Shown here: positions 8,263 through 15,732 of the stretch, piece after piece | Layout of the letters: each line of letters begins with the position of its first letter | How positions within the stretch are numbered: position 1 is the stretch's first letter | Assembly: GCA_900547405.1 (NCBI GenBank) | Contig: URGL01000044.1 | Coordinates: 1 to 22,374 of the forward strand | DNA length: 22,374 bases | Reading direction: 5' to 3' | Source of the DNA: an uncultured Eubacteriales bacterium | GTDB taxonomy: Bacteria > Bacillota > Clostridia > Oscillospirales > Oscillospiraceae | Made by a program: the position numbers and the translations under genes | The notes under the pieces: generated by a model | Told to the model about the DNA's origin: nothing | The model's database searches: none | The model's input: the letters and a program-made list of their open reading frames with translations, nothing else

Positions 8263-9963
8263 TTATTCAGCAACGTCCAGAGTGCAGTACTTATAGCGGT
8301 AGGGAACAGAGGTGATGTGCTCTACACAATTCTTCAGGTTGGTGTTCACCAGATGGCAGGATCCGACCTGGAACAGAGGCACGATGCAGCAGTCCTCCAG
8401 CAGGACCTGCTCAGCCTCGATCAGCTTCTGCCAGCGGGCCTCAGCGTCGCCAGCCAGAGTGGTGTTGGCCTCCTTGTACATCTCGTCAAAACCGCCAGAC
8501 ACAATGCCGCCTACATAGTTGCTGTCGTGGCCCTCGGTGTACATAGCCATGATAGCGGTGGGGTCGGCGTAGTCAGGACCCCAGCGGTGCAGGGCAACCT
8601 GATAGTTCATGGTCCGCATGTTCTCAGTACGGCTCTTCTTGGGCATAATCTGCAGGTTCACGGTGAAGCCTTCCAGAGCAGACTCAATGGCGGACTGCAC
8701 ATAGGGAGCCACGGAGGCGATCATGGCGTTGTCCTCTTCGTAAATCAGAGTGATGGAACGCATATCGGTCTCCTGCTGGGCCTTCTCCCAATACTCCTTG
8801 GCCAGGTCCACATTGTAGTCGTAGGGATTACTACCGCAGTCATCCACAAAATCTGTGCCCTTGGGACCATAGCAGAAGCCGCGCTGCAGAACATTGTAGG
8901 AGGGAACGGAACCATCCTTCAGAATGTAGTCGCAGAGAGTCACGCGGTCGATAGCGCAGGAGATAGCTTTCCGCAGGTTGGCGTTGGGCACTTCCAGGGT
9001 ATTGAAGCTCAGGTACCAGTTGAATATGCCCATACCGCTCTGGAAAGCGGGATCGTCCTTCTTCTGCTCAACGGTATCGCCAGTCAGGGTAACCACATCC
9101 GCGTCACCATTCTCAAAGGCCATCACAGCAGACTGGGTGTCGCCAATGGTCTGGAAGGTGATCTCATCGATGTCCACGTTGGCGGCATCGTAGTAGGTGG
9201 GATTCTTGGTCAGGGTCACAACGTTGGAGCCGGTGTCGAAGGAGGACACAACATAAGGTCCGTTGAACAGAAGGTCCTCAGGAGTCAGGCCAAAGTTCTC
9301 ACCCTTGGATTCATAGAAGGCCCGGTTGGTGGGAGCAAAAGCAGAGAAAGTCAGCAGAGGCTCCAGATAGCCGCAGGGGGTGTCCAGCTCGATGACCAGA
9401 GTCTTGTCATCCTTGACGGTAACGCCCAGCTGATCCAACGGCATCTCGCCAGTGACAACAGGGGTGGCGTTCTTAATGTGGGCAGATTCGACCTCAAATG
9501 CGAAGGGAGACACAGAGGCTGTGGGATCGGAGATTCTCTGGATGCCAAACAGAAAATCATCGGCAGTCACAGGATCGCCGTTGGACCAATAGGCATCATC
9601 CCGGATGGTGAAGGTCCAGGTCAGGGCATCTTCGCTGACTTCCACCTTAGAAGCCATAGCGGGCTCTACCGTACCCTCTGGGGTAACAGAGAACAGGCCC
9701 TCAATGGTGTTGCCCACGATCACGCAGGAAATGGAGTCTTCAGCGGCGGCAGGATCCAGAGCAACGACGCCATCGTTATTGGCAACCACGATGCGCTTGT
9801 AGGTCTTGCCGTCTTCGGTTTGGGTAGTCCCAGAAACCGTGCCGGAGTTGGTGCCGGCGGTGGTAGTTTCCGTGCTGCTGCCGGAAGAGGAGCAGCCAGC
9901 CAATGCGCTGACCGTCATTACCAGGCACAGGAGCAATGCAAGAGCTTTTTTCATCTTATTCAT
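8263..9963 (-). CDS. Family-5 solute-binding lipoprotein of a peptide-type ABC transporter
   Basis: The 566-residue protein opens with a lipoprotein signal peptide: positive MNKMKK, a hydrophobic stretch to about residue 20, and lipobox LAGC with Cys24 as the acylated residue. A Ser/Thr/Gly-rich linker runs to about residue 50, then the family-5 (DppA/OppA) fold. Typical family segments are VEPAMASKVEVSEDALTWTF, IRDDAYWSNGDPVTADDFLF, and later LRKAISCAIDR. It would sit on the outer face of the membrane and deliver ligand to the DppBC-type permease. This family binds peptides, nickel, opines and sugar-amino acid conjugates, so a glycated amino acid or peptide is possible but not shown. The ATG follows AAGGTGAGGTAA. 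It is the first gene of the operon and has a consensus promoter about 140 bases upstream. Confidence 0.95.
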   Translation of the reverse strand: MNKMKKALALLLCLVMTVSALAGCSSSGSSTETTTAGTNSGTVSGTTQTEDGKTYKRIVVANNDGVVALDPAAAEDSISCVIVGNTIEGLFSVTPEGTVEPAMASKVEVSEDALTWTFTIRDDAYWSNGDPVTADDFLFGIQRISDPTASVSPFAFEVESAHIKNATPVVTGEMPLDQLGVTVKDDKTLVIELDTPCGYLEPLLTFSAFAPTNRAFYESKGENFGLTPEDLLFNGPYVVSSFDTGSNVVTLTKNPTYYDAANVDIDEITFQTIGDTQSAVMAFENGDADVVTLTGDTVEQKKDDPAFQSGMGIFNWYLSFNTLEVPNANLRKAISCAIDRVTLCDYILKDGSVPSYNVLQRGFCYGPKGTDFVDDCGSNPYDYNVDLAKEYWEKAQQETDMRSITLIYEEDNAMIASVAPYVQSAIESALEGFTVNLQIMPKKSRTENMRTMNYQVALHRWGPDYADPTAIMAMYTEGHDSNYVGGIVSGGFDEMYKEANTTLAGDAEARWQKLIEAEQVLLEDCCIVPLFQVGSCHLVNTNLKNCVEHITSVPYRYKYCTLDVAE

Positions 9964-10104
9964 TTACCTCACCTTTGTCAGATTTTCTTCGCCGGCTTTC
10001 CGGCTAAAACGCCCGTAGACAAATTCGGCAAACACGCAACTTTTCAGGTCCCTTCTGCTTTCCCGAGCAGCCACCGCTTCACTTGCCCTCGTTTGTTTGA
10101 TGAC

Positions 10105-10133
10105 ATCATAAGTCATTATATGCCAAATGTCAA
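10105..10133 (-). promoter_or_regulatory. Sigma-A promoter of the transporter operon
   Basis: On the leftward strand TTGACA (10128-10133), a 17-base spacer and TATGAT (10105-10110) form a near-consensus promoter. The start point would be near 10098, giving a leader of about 135 nt to the binding-protein ATG. The operator-like motif at 10107-10120 covers the -10 box. Confidence 0.85.
10107..10120. promoter_or_regulatory. Candidate GntR operator over the transporter promoter
   Basis: CATAAGTCATTATA matches the copy upstream of the second SIS gene (CATAAGACATTATG) at 12 of 14 positions and overlaps the -10 box. In both places GATGACAT precedes it, with three extra bases here. Position over the -10 fits a repressor site. 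Binding is not shown. Confidence 0.5.
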
Positions 10134-10213
10134 TCATAAAAATTAAAATTTTTTCTGTTTTTTTATTTTTCGCATTCAGTTTTATTTAATTTTCCTTTTT
10201 TTCAAATTAACTA

Positions 10214-10242
10214 TTGACTATTTTTTCATTATCGATTATTAT
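10214..10242 (+). promoter_or_regulatory. Sigma-A promoter of the first PfkB kinase gene
   Basis: TTGACT (10214-10219), a 17-base spacer and TATTAT (10237-10242) are each one mismatch from consensus. A second -10-like TATAAT lies at 10263-10268 with TTGAAA 15 bases before it, so transcription could start near 10249 or 10275. The leader would be about 110-140 nt. Confidence 0.65.
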
Positions 10243-10262
10243 TGAAAGGTGCGCCGATGTTA

Positions 10263-10276
10263 TATAATGTTGTGTA
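10263..10276. promoter_or_regulatory. Weak copy of the shared operator-like motif
   Basis: TATAATGTTGTGTA keeps the YATAAYGT half-site found at the other promoters but the second half is poor. TATAAT is also a -10 consensus, so the match may simply be a promoter box. Confidence 0.3.
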
Positions 10277-10386
10277 ATCATCCGTTGCACAGGGACACAA
10301 GTCCATTTATAGCGGATAATTTTACCGGATTTTTGCCCATCTTTTTGCAAAATTCAGAACTTTTTTAACAGAAAGGATGTTCTCTC

Positions 10387-11232
10387 ATGAAACTGATTGC
10401 TGTCGGAGACAATGTGACAGACTGCTATTTGAATGAAGGTGTCTTTTATCCCGGTGGCTGCTGCGTCAACGTGGCCGTCAACAGCAAACGGGATGGTGCC
10501 GAAGAGGTCGGCTATCTGGGCGTTTTCGGAAATGATGTCAACGCCCTCCATATCCAGGACTGTCTGGACAAGGAAGGCGTAGACCACTCCATGTGCCGTA
10601 CCGTCATGATCCAGTCCAGCAAGCCCGGCGTCAACATCGATGCCGATGGTGACCGGATCTTTGTAGAAGGCCCCAAACGCACCTGTCAGTGGCTGCTCCG
10701 GCTCCAGCTTCGCCGAGATGATTTGGAGTACATCCGTAAATACGATATCATCCATACCTGCTGTTTCTCCTCCATCGAGCCGGAACTGCCGAATCTGGCG
10801 AAATGCGGAGAAGTCGCCTATGATTTCTCCGAACGCCGGGATGAGGAATATCTGCGCCAGGTCTGCCCCTACCTGACCTACGCCTTCTTTTCCGGCTCCG
10901 ATATGACCGAGGATGAGGTCACCTCCCTGCAAGCCTTCTGCCATGGCCTGGGAGTAAAGGTCGTAGGCATCACAAGAGGCGGCGAGGGAGCCGTATTCTC
11001 CGAAAACGGCACTGTCTACCGTCAGGGAATCACCCCAACCGAAGTTGTAGACACCATGGGTGCCGGTGACAGCTTCATTGCCGGATTCTTGACCCACTAC
11101 GGTGACCACCACGATATGGCAGCCGCTTTGGCTTTTGCCTCAGAGCGAGCAGCCTTTACCTGCACCCAGCACGGTGGCTTTGGCTACCCCCACCCCTTTG
11201 TGGAGGAGTGGCCCGGCTACGACGGGAACTAA
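10387..11232 (+). CDS. PfkB-family carbohydrate kinase (FrlD-like)
   Basis: The 281-residue ribokinase-fold enzyme has the C-terminal PfkB signature DTMGAGDSFIAGF at 222-234, with Asp228 as the catalytic base. The N-terminal substrate segment is YPGGCCVNVAVNSKRDG at 21-37, where the usual GGN is GGC. The short overall length and the N-terminal MKLIAVGDNVTDCY resemble fructoselysine 6-kinase FrlD, which phosphorylates C6 of the sugar moiety of fructoselysine with ATP in the cytoplasm. It ends with an extra Gly/Pro/aromatic-rich tail (residues 264-281). AAAGGATGTTCTCTC precedes the ATG. It is a single-gene unit with its own promoter and terminator, divergent from the transporter operon. Assignment to the FrlD-like group is moderately sure; the substrate is not. 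Confidence 0.9.
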   Translation: MKLIAVGDNVTDCYLNEGVFYPGGCCVNVAVNSKRDGAEEVGYLGVFGNDVNALHIQDCLDKEGVDHSMCRTVMIQSSKPGVNIDADGDRIFVEGPKRTCQWLLRLQLRRDDLEYIRKYDIIHTCCFSSIEPELPNLAKCGEVAYDFSERRDEEYLRQVCPYLTYAFFSGSDMTEDEVTSLQAFCHGLGVKVVGITRGGEGAVFSENGTVYRQGITPTEVVDTMGAGDSFIAGFLTHYGDHHDMAAALAFASERAAFTCTQHGGFGYPHPFVEEWPGYDGN

Positions 11233-11254
11233 TGGCACACATACACCAAATCCC

Positions 11255-11276
11255 GGCTCTGCGCAAGAGCCTTTTT
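11255..11276 (+). terminator. Intrinsic terminator of the first PfkB gene
   Basis: GGCTCT (11255-11260), a five-base loop and AGAGCC (11266-11271) are followed at once by TTTTT. It lies 23 nt after the kinase stop codon. Confidence 0.85.
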
Positions 11277-11355
11277 ATGTATGTCAAAAAAGGATTCTCT
11301 TTCTGAATTTGGGGAAATTCCGCATACCGAAGCAGACACGCTTCAGAACCTAAAT

Positions 11356-11400
11356 AAAACTGCGTTGATCATCCTCTCCCAGGATAGTCAGCGCGGTTTT
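11356..11400. terminator. 19-bp imperfect hairpin between convergent genes
   Basis: Arms 11356-11374 and 11382-11400 enclose a seven-base loop and are flanked by A-run and T-run ends, so the structure could terminate in both directions. Of four non-Watson-Crick positions, three are G-U pairs on the rightward RNA but A-C clashes on the leftward RNA. The hairpin is therefore stronger for readthrough from the kinase side, although it sits only six bases after the GntR stop. Confidence 0.7.
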
Positions 11401-11405
11401 GTTTC

Positions 11406-12116
11406 TCAGGTAATGATTGTCAATTGATATCGTTCGGAGTTGATCAGCATTTTTGTATAGTGCAGGACCTCTCCGTTCTGGTCCGTCACCACGTCCTTTT
11501 GCAGAAGAAGCGCCTGATTCTTTACCGTCTCCAGTAAAGCTGCCTCTTCAGCAGTGGCAGAGCAGATGCGGAAGGTTTTTGTACCATGGCTGGGCTCCAG
11601 ACCGTGACTGCGCAGGATCTCATAAGTGGAGCCTGTCAGATTTCCTCCCATCAAAAAACCCAAACGTTCCGGGTAAAAGCTCTCTTCGATCATAACCGGG
11701 CGACCGTCATTTTTCCGGACCCTTACGATTTTTAACACCTTGTCCTGGGCCGTCACTCCCAGATTTTTGCACACCGATGCATCTGCCTTGACCCAGCCAA
11801 CGGACACCAACTCAGCAGAGGGTACGCTACCGCTGAGCTCACTCATCTCCGTAAAGCTTACCACCTGGTTTTTCATGACTCTGTGGAGCCTCTTCTCTGC
11901 CACAAAGGTCCCAAGCCCCTGTCTGCGGACAACGCACTCATCCTCCACAAGCTGGTCAATAGCTTTTCGCACCGTGATTCGGCTGACGTGGAAAGCCTTG
12001 CTAAATTCAGCCTCAGTCATTATCTTGTCGCCAGGCTTCAGTTTACCCCCAGCAATCTCCTGTCGAATCTCATCTGCTAACTGCTGGTACAAAGGAATCA
12101 TGGAATTTTTGATCAT
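11406..12116 (-). CDS. GntR/HutC-type transcriptional regulator with UTRA domain
   Basis: The 236-residue regulator has a winged helix-turn-helix at about residues 8-72; the recognition helix contains SRITVRKAIDQL at 45-56 and the wing is QGLGTFV. The UTRA effector-binding domain spans about 90-230. HutC-type members usually repress catabolic operons and are released by a sugar phosphate or amino-acid-like effector. FrlR and NagR belong to this broad group. The ATG is preceded by GGAGGCGGAC, and a promoter lies about 30 nt upstream. It lies between the kinase and the first SIS gene, convergent with the kinase. Its recognition helix is nearly the same as that of the second GntR in this window, so the two could bind related sites. 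Confidence 0.95.
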   Translation of the reverse strand: MIKNSMIPLYQQLADEIRQEIAGGKLKPGDKIMTEAEFSKAFHVSRITVRKAIDQLVEDECVVRRQGLGTFVAEKRLHRVMKNQVVSFTEMSELSGSVPSAELVSVGWVKADASVCKNLGVTAQDKVLKIVRVRKNDGRPVMIEESFYPERLGFLMGGNLTGSTYEILRSHGLEPSHGTKTFRICSATAEEAALLETVKNQALLLQKDVVTDQNGEVLHYTKMLINSERYQLTIIT

Positions 12117-12146
12117 GTCCGCCTCCGAGTGAAATGTTTTTCTTTT

Positions 12147-12174
12147 ATTATAGCAAGGCTCTAGGTAATTGCAA
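12147..12174 (-). promoter_or_regulatory. Promoter of the first GntR gene
   Basis: On the leftward strand TTGCAA (12169-12174), a 16-base spacer and TATAAT (12147-12152) precede the GntR start. No copy of the shared operator-like motif is seen here. Confidence 0.65.
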
Positions 12175-12193
12175 TTATTTCCAAATAATTTTT

Positions 12194-12228
12194 AAAAAAC
12201 CGGCAGCTGGCTGCCCAGTTGCCGGTTT
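12194..12228 (-). terminator. Intrinsic terminator of the first SIS gene
   Basis: Read leftward, AAACCGGCAACTGG, a four-base loop and CCAGCTGCCGGTTT form a 14-bp stem with one mismatch and run into six T. It ends the SIS message before the GntR promoter. Confidence 0.9.
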
Positions 12229-12250
12229 CTGAGGAAAAGAAGGGTGCGAA

Positions 12251-13219
12251 TTAATACTCCATCTTCCACATATAGCGACGCATAGTCAAAGGATGCTCAC
12301 GCAGCTTTGCCATCTCTTCGCCAAAGGGCCGATCCAGGCCGCCAATCAGCATGGGGTTGAAATACTCCGCCACAGTGGCAGGAATCCGGGAGGTCAGGCC
12401 AAAATCCTTCGCATCCAGTACAGTATACTTGGCATGCATTCTCTGCAGGAAGGCCAGCGCACGCTCATCCATGGCACGGGTGGGACCATCGTTCATCATC
12501 AACAGGTAATGGGCATTCTCATCGGCCAATTCGAAGGGACCGTGGAAGAACTCACCGGTATGGAAAGAACTGGAAGGCAGCCACTGCATCTCCATCATCA
12601 GGAACATGGAGAAGCCGTAGGCCACATACTGAGTGGCGCCGGAACTCATAACATACAAAATGGGCGCGTTGTAGTTCTGCTCGGCAAAGGACTTAGCCAG
12701 AGGCATCACCATTGGGATGCTATCGTTGATCAAGCCTACGATCTCCTTCAGGCCCTTGTGCAGGTCGTCATAATAAGCGTAGCCCTCGTAAGTGTTCAGC
12801 AGTTCGCAGGCCAGTTCCAGCGCTCTGGAGGGTTTTTCCATCTTAGCACCGTAGCTTTCAAAGAAGCCGTGAATAATACAGTAGTTGGCCTCCAAATCCA
12901 GGGGAGAACCGGCCTTATTGGTGATGGAAATCACATGGGCGCCCTTGGAGACAGCCAACTTGGTAGCAGCAACGGACTCAGGAGTGCCACCACTGAGGGA
13001 ACAGGTCACCACCACCGCGGTATCATCCACACCTACAGGAGTGGAATAGATGAAGTTGTTGGCAGTATACAGGCTGGTCCGGAGTACCTTGGCATTCTTC
13101 TCCAGGAAGTACTTGGCAGGGAACAGATCAGACATGGACGCACCGCAACCTACAAAGAAGACGCTGCGCAGCTGGGGCTGCTTTTTGTGGATATCAGCCA
13201 CGATTTCTTGAATAGTCAT
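12251..13219 (-). CDS. SIS-domain sugar-phosphate deglycase (FrlB-like)
   Basis: The 322-residue protein has two SIS domains (about 10-150 and 165-300). Phosphosugar-binding segments are VGCGASMSD at 23-31 and CSLSGGTPE at 73-81. The second domain carries HTGEFFHGPFE at 220-230, the same block as in E. coli FrlB (SGEFRHGPLE), where the Glu and His (Glu223 and His226 here) are the expected acid-base residues. The C-terminus HPLTMRRYMWKMEY also matches the FrlB-type ending. FrlB-like deglycases split a 6-phosphorylated Amadori product into sugar phosphate and free amino acid in the cytoplasm. The glutaminase domain of GlmS is absent. It is monocistronic, with a consensus promoter and its own terminator. 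AGGAGG lies eight bases before the ATG. Substrate unknown. Confidence 0.92.
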   Translation of the reverse strand: MTIQEIVADIHKKQPQLRSVFFVGCGASMSDLFPAKYFLEKNAKVLRTSLYTANNFIYSTPVGVDDTAVVVTCSLSGGTPESVAATKLAVSKGAHVISITNKAGSPLDLEANYCIIHGFFESYGAKMEKPSRALELACELLNTYEGYAYYDDLHKGLKEIVGLINDSIPMVMPLAKSFAEQNYNAPILYVMSSGATQYVAYGFSMFLMMEMQWLPSSSFHTGEFFHGPFELADENAHYLLMMNDGPTRAMDERALAFLQRMHAKYTVLDAKDFGLTSRIPATVAEYFNPMLIGGLDRPFGEEMAKLREHPLTMRRYMWKMEY

Positions 13220-13243
13220 TGGGAAATCCTCCTCATATAATAT

Positions 13244-13257
13244 GTGAATACATTATA
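13244..13257. promoter_or_regulatory. Weak operator-like motif at the first SIS promoter
   Basis: Leftward, TATAATGTATTCAC keeps the YATAAYGT half-site but not the other half, and the half-site includes the -10 box. CATATAAT is also repeated in inverse ten bases on, ending just before the ribosome binding site. Confidence 0.3.
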
Positions 13258-13280
13258 TGACATCTTATAACAATTGTCAA
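13252..13280 (-). promoter_or_regulatory. Consensus sigma-A promoter of the first SIS gene
   Basis: TTGACA (13275-13280), a 17-base spacer and TATAAT (13252-13257) on the leftward strand are a perfect consensus match. The leader would be very short, about 25-30 nt. A constitutive-strength promoter like this would need repression to be regulated. Confidence 0.9.
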
Positions 13281-13285
13281 CCTTT

Positions 13286-13302
13286 TGAGAAAAATTTTCT
13301 CA
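13286..13302. repeat. AT-rich palindrome at the peptidase stop
   Basis: TGAGAAAAATTTTCTCA is an 8-1-8 palindrome. Its right end contains the stop codon of the peptidase (read leftward) and its left end is five bases from the -35 box of the first SIS promoter. It could be a weak terminator or a protein site. Confidence 0.4.
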
Positions 13303-14709
13303 GGGATTGACCACTGTGTTCTCAATTAGGTGAGTCATAATCCGCAGGCCCTGTTCAAAAGCCCGCACGGGGATTTTCTCGTTGGTACCGTGAACACCCT
13401 TGGTCACGTCCTCCGGCTCCCCCATAAAGGGCGTATAACGGAGGCAATTGTCGCAAACCGCCTCATAGTGGTGGGCATCGGTACCGCCGACAGCCATAGA
13501 GGGCAGAACGATCACTTCTCCCAGGTAACGGTTCAGAGTCTGTTCCAGCTTTTTGATACCGTAGCCATCACAGGGACCGGCCTTAGAGGGGTTTCGGTCC
13601 GTGGCCAGGCTCAAAGACACATCAATATCGTCACCTACCGCCTGTTTCACATGGGTCAGGACCTGCTCGGTGGTCATATCCTGAGCCACACGCATATTTA
13701 CAATAGCCTCCACATTATGCGGCATCACATTGCTGGCAGCACTGCCGCCCTTGATCATGGTAGGAGCAATCGTAGTGGTCACATAAGGGAAGAGCTCCTT
13801 CTTGGTCAAACAGTAATCCGCAATGGCCTGGGCGTTGCCCTCCACGTCTTGCACCAGAGTCTTTAAGGGTTCCTGGGACACATAGGGAGCAATGGCTTTG
13901 AAGGTTCCCATAGCAGCGGAACCCAGATGGGCGGGGAACGGATGCTCCACGATTCGGGCCACCGCCTGGCAGACCCGGCCAAGAGAGGATCCCTCGAAGG
14001 GGAACGCGGAATGGCCGCCCTCGCTTTCCGCCAGAACCCGGACATCGGCAAAGCCCTTTTCCATCAGGTTGATCTCCGTCAGAACATGGTCTGGGGCCCC
14101 GTAACGCTCGGCACTCACGATGCCGCCGCCGCCTTCATCCAGTAGAAACTCCAAGTGGACGCCCCGCTCCTTCAAGGTAGCCGCCAAGGCCTGGGCACCC
14201 AGGCTGATGGTCTCCTCGTCGTCACCGAAAGAGAGGTAGGTCGTGCGTTGGAAGGTCTTGCCATGGGCCAATAGATACTCCACAGCCTCCATGGTGCCAA
14301 ATACCTGGCACTTGACGTCCTCACTGCCCCGGCCCCAGATAAAGCCATCGGCAATGTCACCGGAAAAGGCAGGATGCTCCCAATCATCCTCTGTCCCTTC
14401 CACAACCGGGACCACATCCTGATGAGACATAAATAGAGCCGGTTTCAGAGAGCTGTCCGTACCGGGAATGGTGATGAGGATGCTGTGGTGGCCGATGACC
14501 TCAAAGGTGCCGGCGGCCATGATGTGAGGGTAGCTATCCTTGATGAGCTGGTGGAGCTTGTCGAATTCCGAATAATCTGTCAAGCTGTGGTCTTTGTAAT
14601 TGATGGTCTTGCAGCGGATGGCCTGGCAAAAGCGGTCAACGGCCCCCTTCAGGTCGAAATCCGGATAATCCTGCTCGTTGGTAAAATATTCGGTAATGCT
14701 GTCTTTCAC
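13300..14709 (-). CDS. M20-family peptidase (carboxypeptidase S/PM20D1-like)
   Basis: Starting at the GTG, the 469-residue enzyme shows M20 motifs: MSHQDVVPV (His96, Asp98), GRGSEDVKCQ (Asp131), GDDEET (Glu165 catalytic, Glu166 ligand), LLDEGGGG (Asp191) and VHGTNEK with His440 near the end. The MSHQDVVPV and GRGSEDVK form is that of the carboxypeptidase S/PM20D1 branch, which hydrolyses C-terminal peptide or N-acyl amino acid bonds. The open frame extends to 14928 inside the SIS gene, but AAAGGAGG lies eight bases before the GTG at 14709 and family homology starts there. It follows the second SIS gene by 25 nt, so peptidase and deglycase are made from one message. It has no signal peptide and should be cytoplasmic. 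Confidence 0.94.
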   Translation of the reverse strand: MKDSITEYFTNEQDYPDFDLKGAVDRFCQAIRCKTINYKDHSLTDYSEFDKLHQLIKDSYPHIMAAGTFEVIGHHSILITIPGTDSSLKPALFMSHQDVVPVVEGTEDDWEHPAFSGDIADGFIWGRGSEDVKCQVFGTMEAVEYLLAHGKTFQRTTYLSFGDDEETISLGAQALAATLKERGVHLEFLLDEGGGGIVSAERYGAPDHVLTEINLMEKGFADVRVLAESEGGHSAFPFEGSSLGRVCQAVARIVEHPFPAHLGSAAMGTFKAIAPYVSQEPLKTLVQDVEGNAQAIADYCLTKKELFPYVTTTIAPTMIKGGSAASNVMPHNVEAIVNMRVAQDMTTEQVLTHVKQAVGDDIDVSLSLATDRNPSKAGPCDGYGIKKLEQTLNRYLGEVIVLPSMAVGGTDAHHYEAVCDNCLRYTPFMGEPEDVTKGVHGTNEKIPVRAFEQGLRIMTHLIENTVVNP

Positions 14710-14734
14710 GGTTTTATCCTCCTTTACGGTATTT

Positions 14735-15706
14735 TTAATAAGAAACAATGCCCATATATCTGCGCATGTCCAAAGGATGACGGCGGGTATAATCCAGGGC
14801 ATCCCGATACTTGCAGGCCATTTTATAGAACAGAGCGCAGTTGAAATATTCCGCTGCCTCGGGAGCAATGGCATCCAGTCCCAGTTCCTTGGCATCGATG
14901 ACTTCATAATTGCCGGCATACTTGGCAAGGAATGCTTCTGCCCGCTCGTCCAAAGCCCGGGTCTTGCCCAAACTCTTCATCAGGATGTAGGGGGTCTTTC
15001 CATCGGTGCATTCAAAGGGACCGTGGAAATATTCGCCGCTATGGATGTAGCAGCAGTCCATCCACTGCATCTCCTGTAAAGAGCAGATAGCCATGGCATA
15101 AGCCTGAGAGAAGGCCGCACCAGAGCCCAGAATATAGATCATAGGTGCGTCGTGATGGGCCTGGGCAAAAAGCCAGGCGGAATTCTGGATCTTCTTGCAA
15201 GCGGAAGCCACAATGCCGTCAATCTTGTCCAGGCCGTTGTTGATCGCCTCATACAGAGCGTAGCCCGGCTCGTTCTGAGCCAGTAACTCATTCATCAATG
15301 CCAGAACGATTCCCTCTGGCTTATTTCTAGAGGATACGCCCTCTCCCCATTCATAAACGATGCTGGTGTAATCAGGCAGCTGCAGGTCCAATTTGGAGCC
15401 GGCATTGAAGGTCAGCGCGACCACACTGGCTCCATGCTTCTGGGCGTAAAGGGCAGCTTGGACCGTTTCCGCCGTATTTCCACTGTGGGAGCAGGCGATC
15501 ATCAGCGTATTTTCAGAAAATGCCTTGGGAACGGCATTCAAAAACTCGCTGGCATTCATCCAGTAGCTACGAATCTTGGCGGATTCGCATTGCAGGAAAA
15601 AATGACCGTTGTATAGGTCCGTCAAGGAACCGCCGCAGGCAGTAAAGATCACCGTATCGATCTTCTTGTGGGCCAGAATATTGGCAATGATGCTTTTTTC
15701 GTTCAT
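14735..15706 (-). CDS. SIS-domain sugar-phosphate deglycase (FrlB-like), second paralogue
   Basis: The 323-residue protein has the same two-SIS layout as the first: TACGGSLTD at 22-30, CSHSGNTAE at 72-80, and the catalytic block HSGEYFHGPFE at 222-232 with Glu225 and His228. Its C-terminus RHPLDMRRYMGIVSY matches the FrlB-type ending. The frame is open to 15721, but GGAGGTCAATTAC just before the second ATG shows that translation starts at 15706; the earlier ATG lies within the Shine-Dalgarno sequence itself. It is clearly diverged from the first SIS protein outside the motifs, which suggests a different amino-acid or sugar moiety. It leads a two-gene unit with the M20 peptidase. Confidence 0.92.
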   Translation of the reverse strand: MNEKSIIANILAHKKIDTVIFTACGGSLTDLYNGHFFLQCESAKIRSYWMNASEFLNAVPKAFSENTLMIACSHSGNTAETVQAALYAQKHGASVVALTFNAGSKLDLQLPDYTSIVYEWGEGVSSRNKPEGIVLALMNELLAQNEPGYALYEAINNGLDKIDGIVASACKKIQNSAWLFAQAHHDAPMIYILGSGAAFSQAYAMAICSLQEMQWMDCCYIHSGEYFHGPFECTDGKTPYILMKSLGKTRALDERAEAFLAKYAGNYEVIDAKELGLDAIAPEAAEYFNCALFYKMACKYRDALDYTRRHPLDMRRYMGIVSY

Positions 15707-15732
15707 GTAATTGACCTCCATTTGATTTGTAA

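Larger units (their letters stand above)
9964..10386. promoter_or_regulatory. 423-nt divergent control region between binding-protein and PfkB genes
   Basis: This gap holds a consensus leftward promoter, one or two rightward promoters, two copies of the shared operator-like motif, and two 5' leaders. The leftward leader is roughly 135 nt and contains small hairpins such as GCCGG-AAAG-CCGGC. It does not match a riboswitch or T-box that I recognise. The middle (about 10130-10240) is very AT-rich and holds no gene. Confidence 0.75.

Noticed and set aside
9964..10104. T-box or known riboswitch in the transporter leader
   Set aside because: No T-box AGGGTGG-type element, specifier stem or known aptamer core could be found by eye; only small hairpins.
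8209..10146. Long open frame on the + strand opposite the solute-binding protein gene
   Set aside because: It is antisense to a gene with a clear lipoprotein signal, family motifs and ribosome site; its translation has no recognisable domain and arises from codon bias of the opposite strand.
14710..14928. N-terminal extension of the second M20 peptidase into the SIS gene
   Set aside because: The extension overlaps coding sequence of the SIS gene and has no homology; AAAGGAGG before the GTG at 14709 decides the start.
12251..15706. SIS proteins as glucosamine 6-phosphate synthase
   Set aside because: The N-terminal glutamine amidotransferase domain is absent and the C-terminal ending is FrlB-like.
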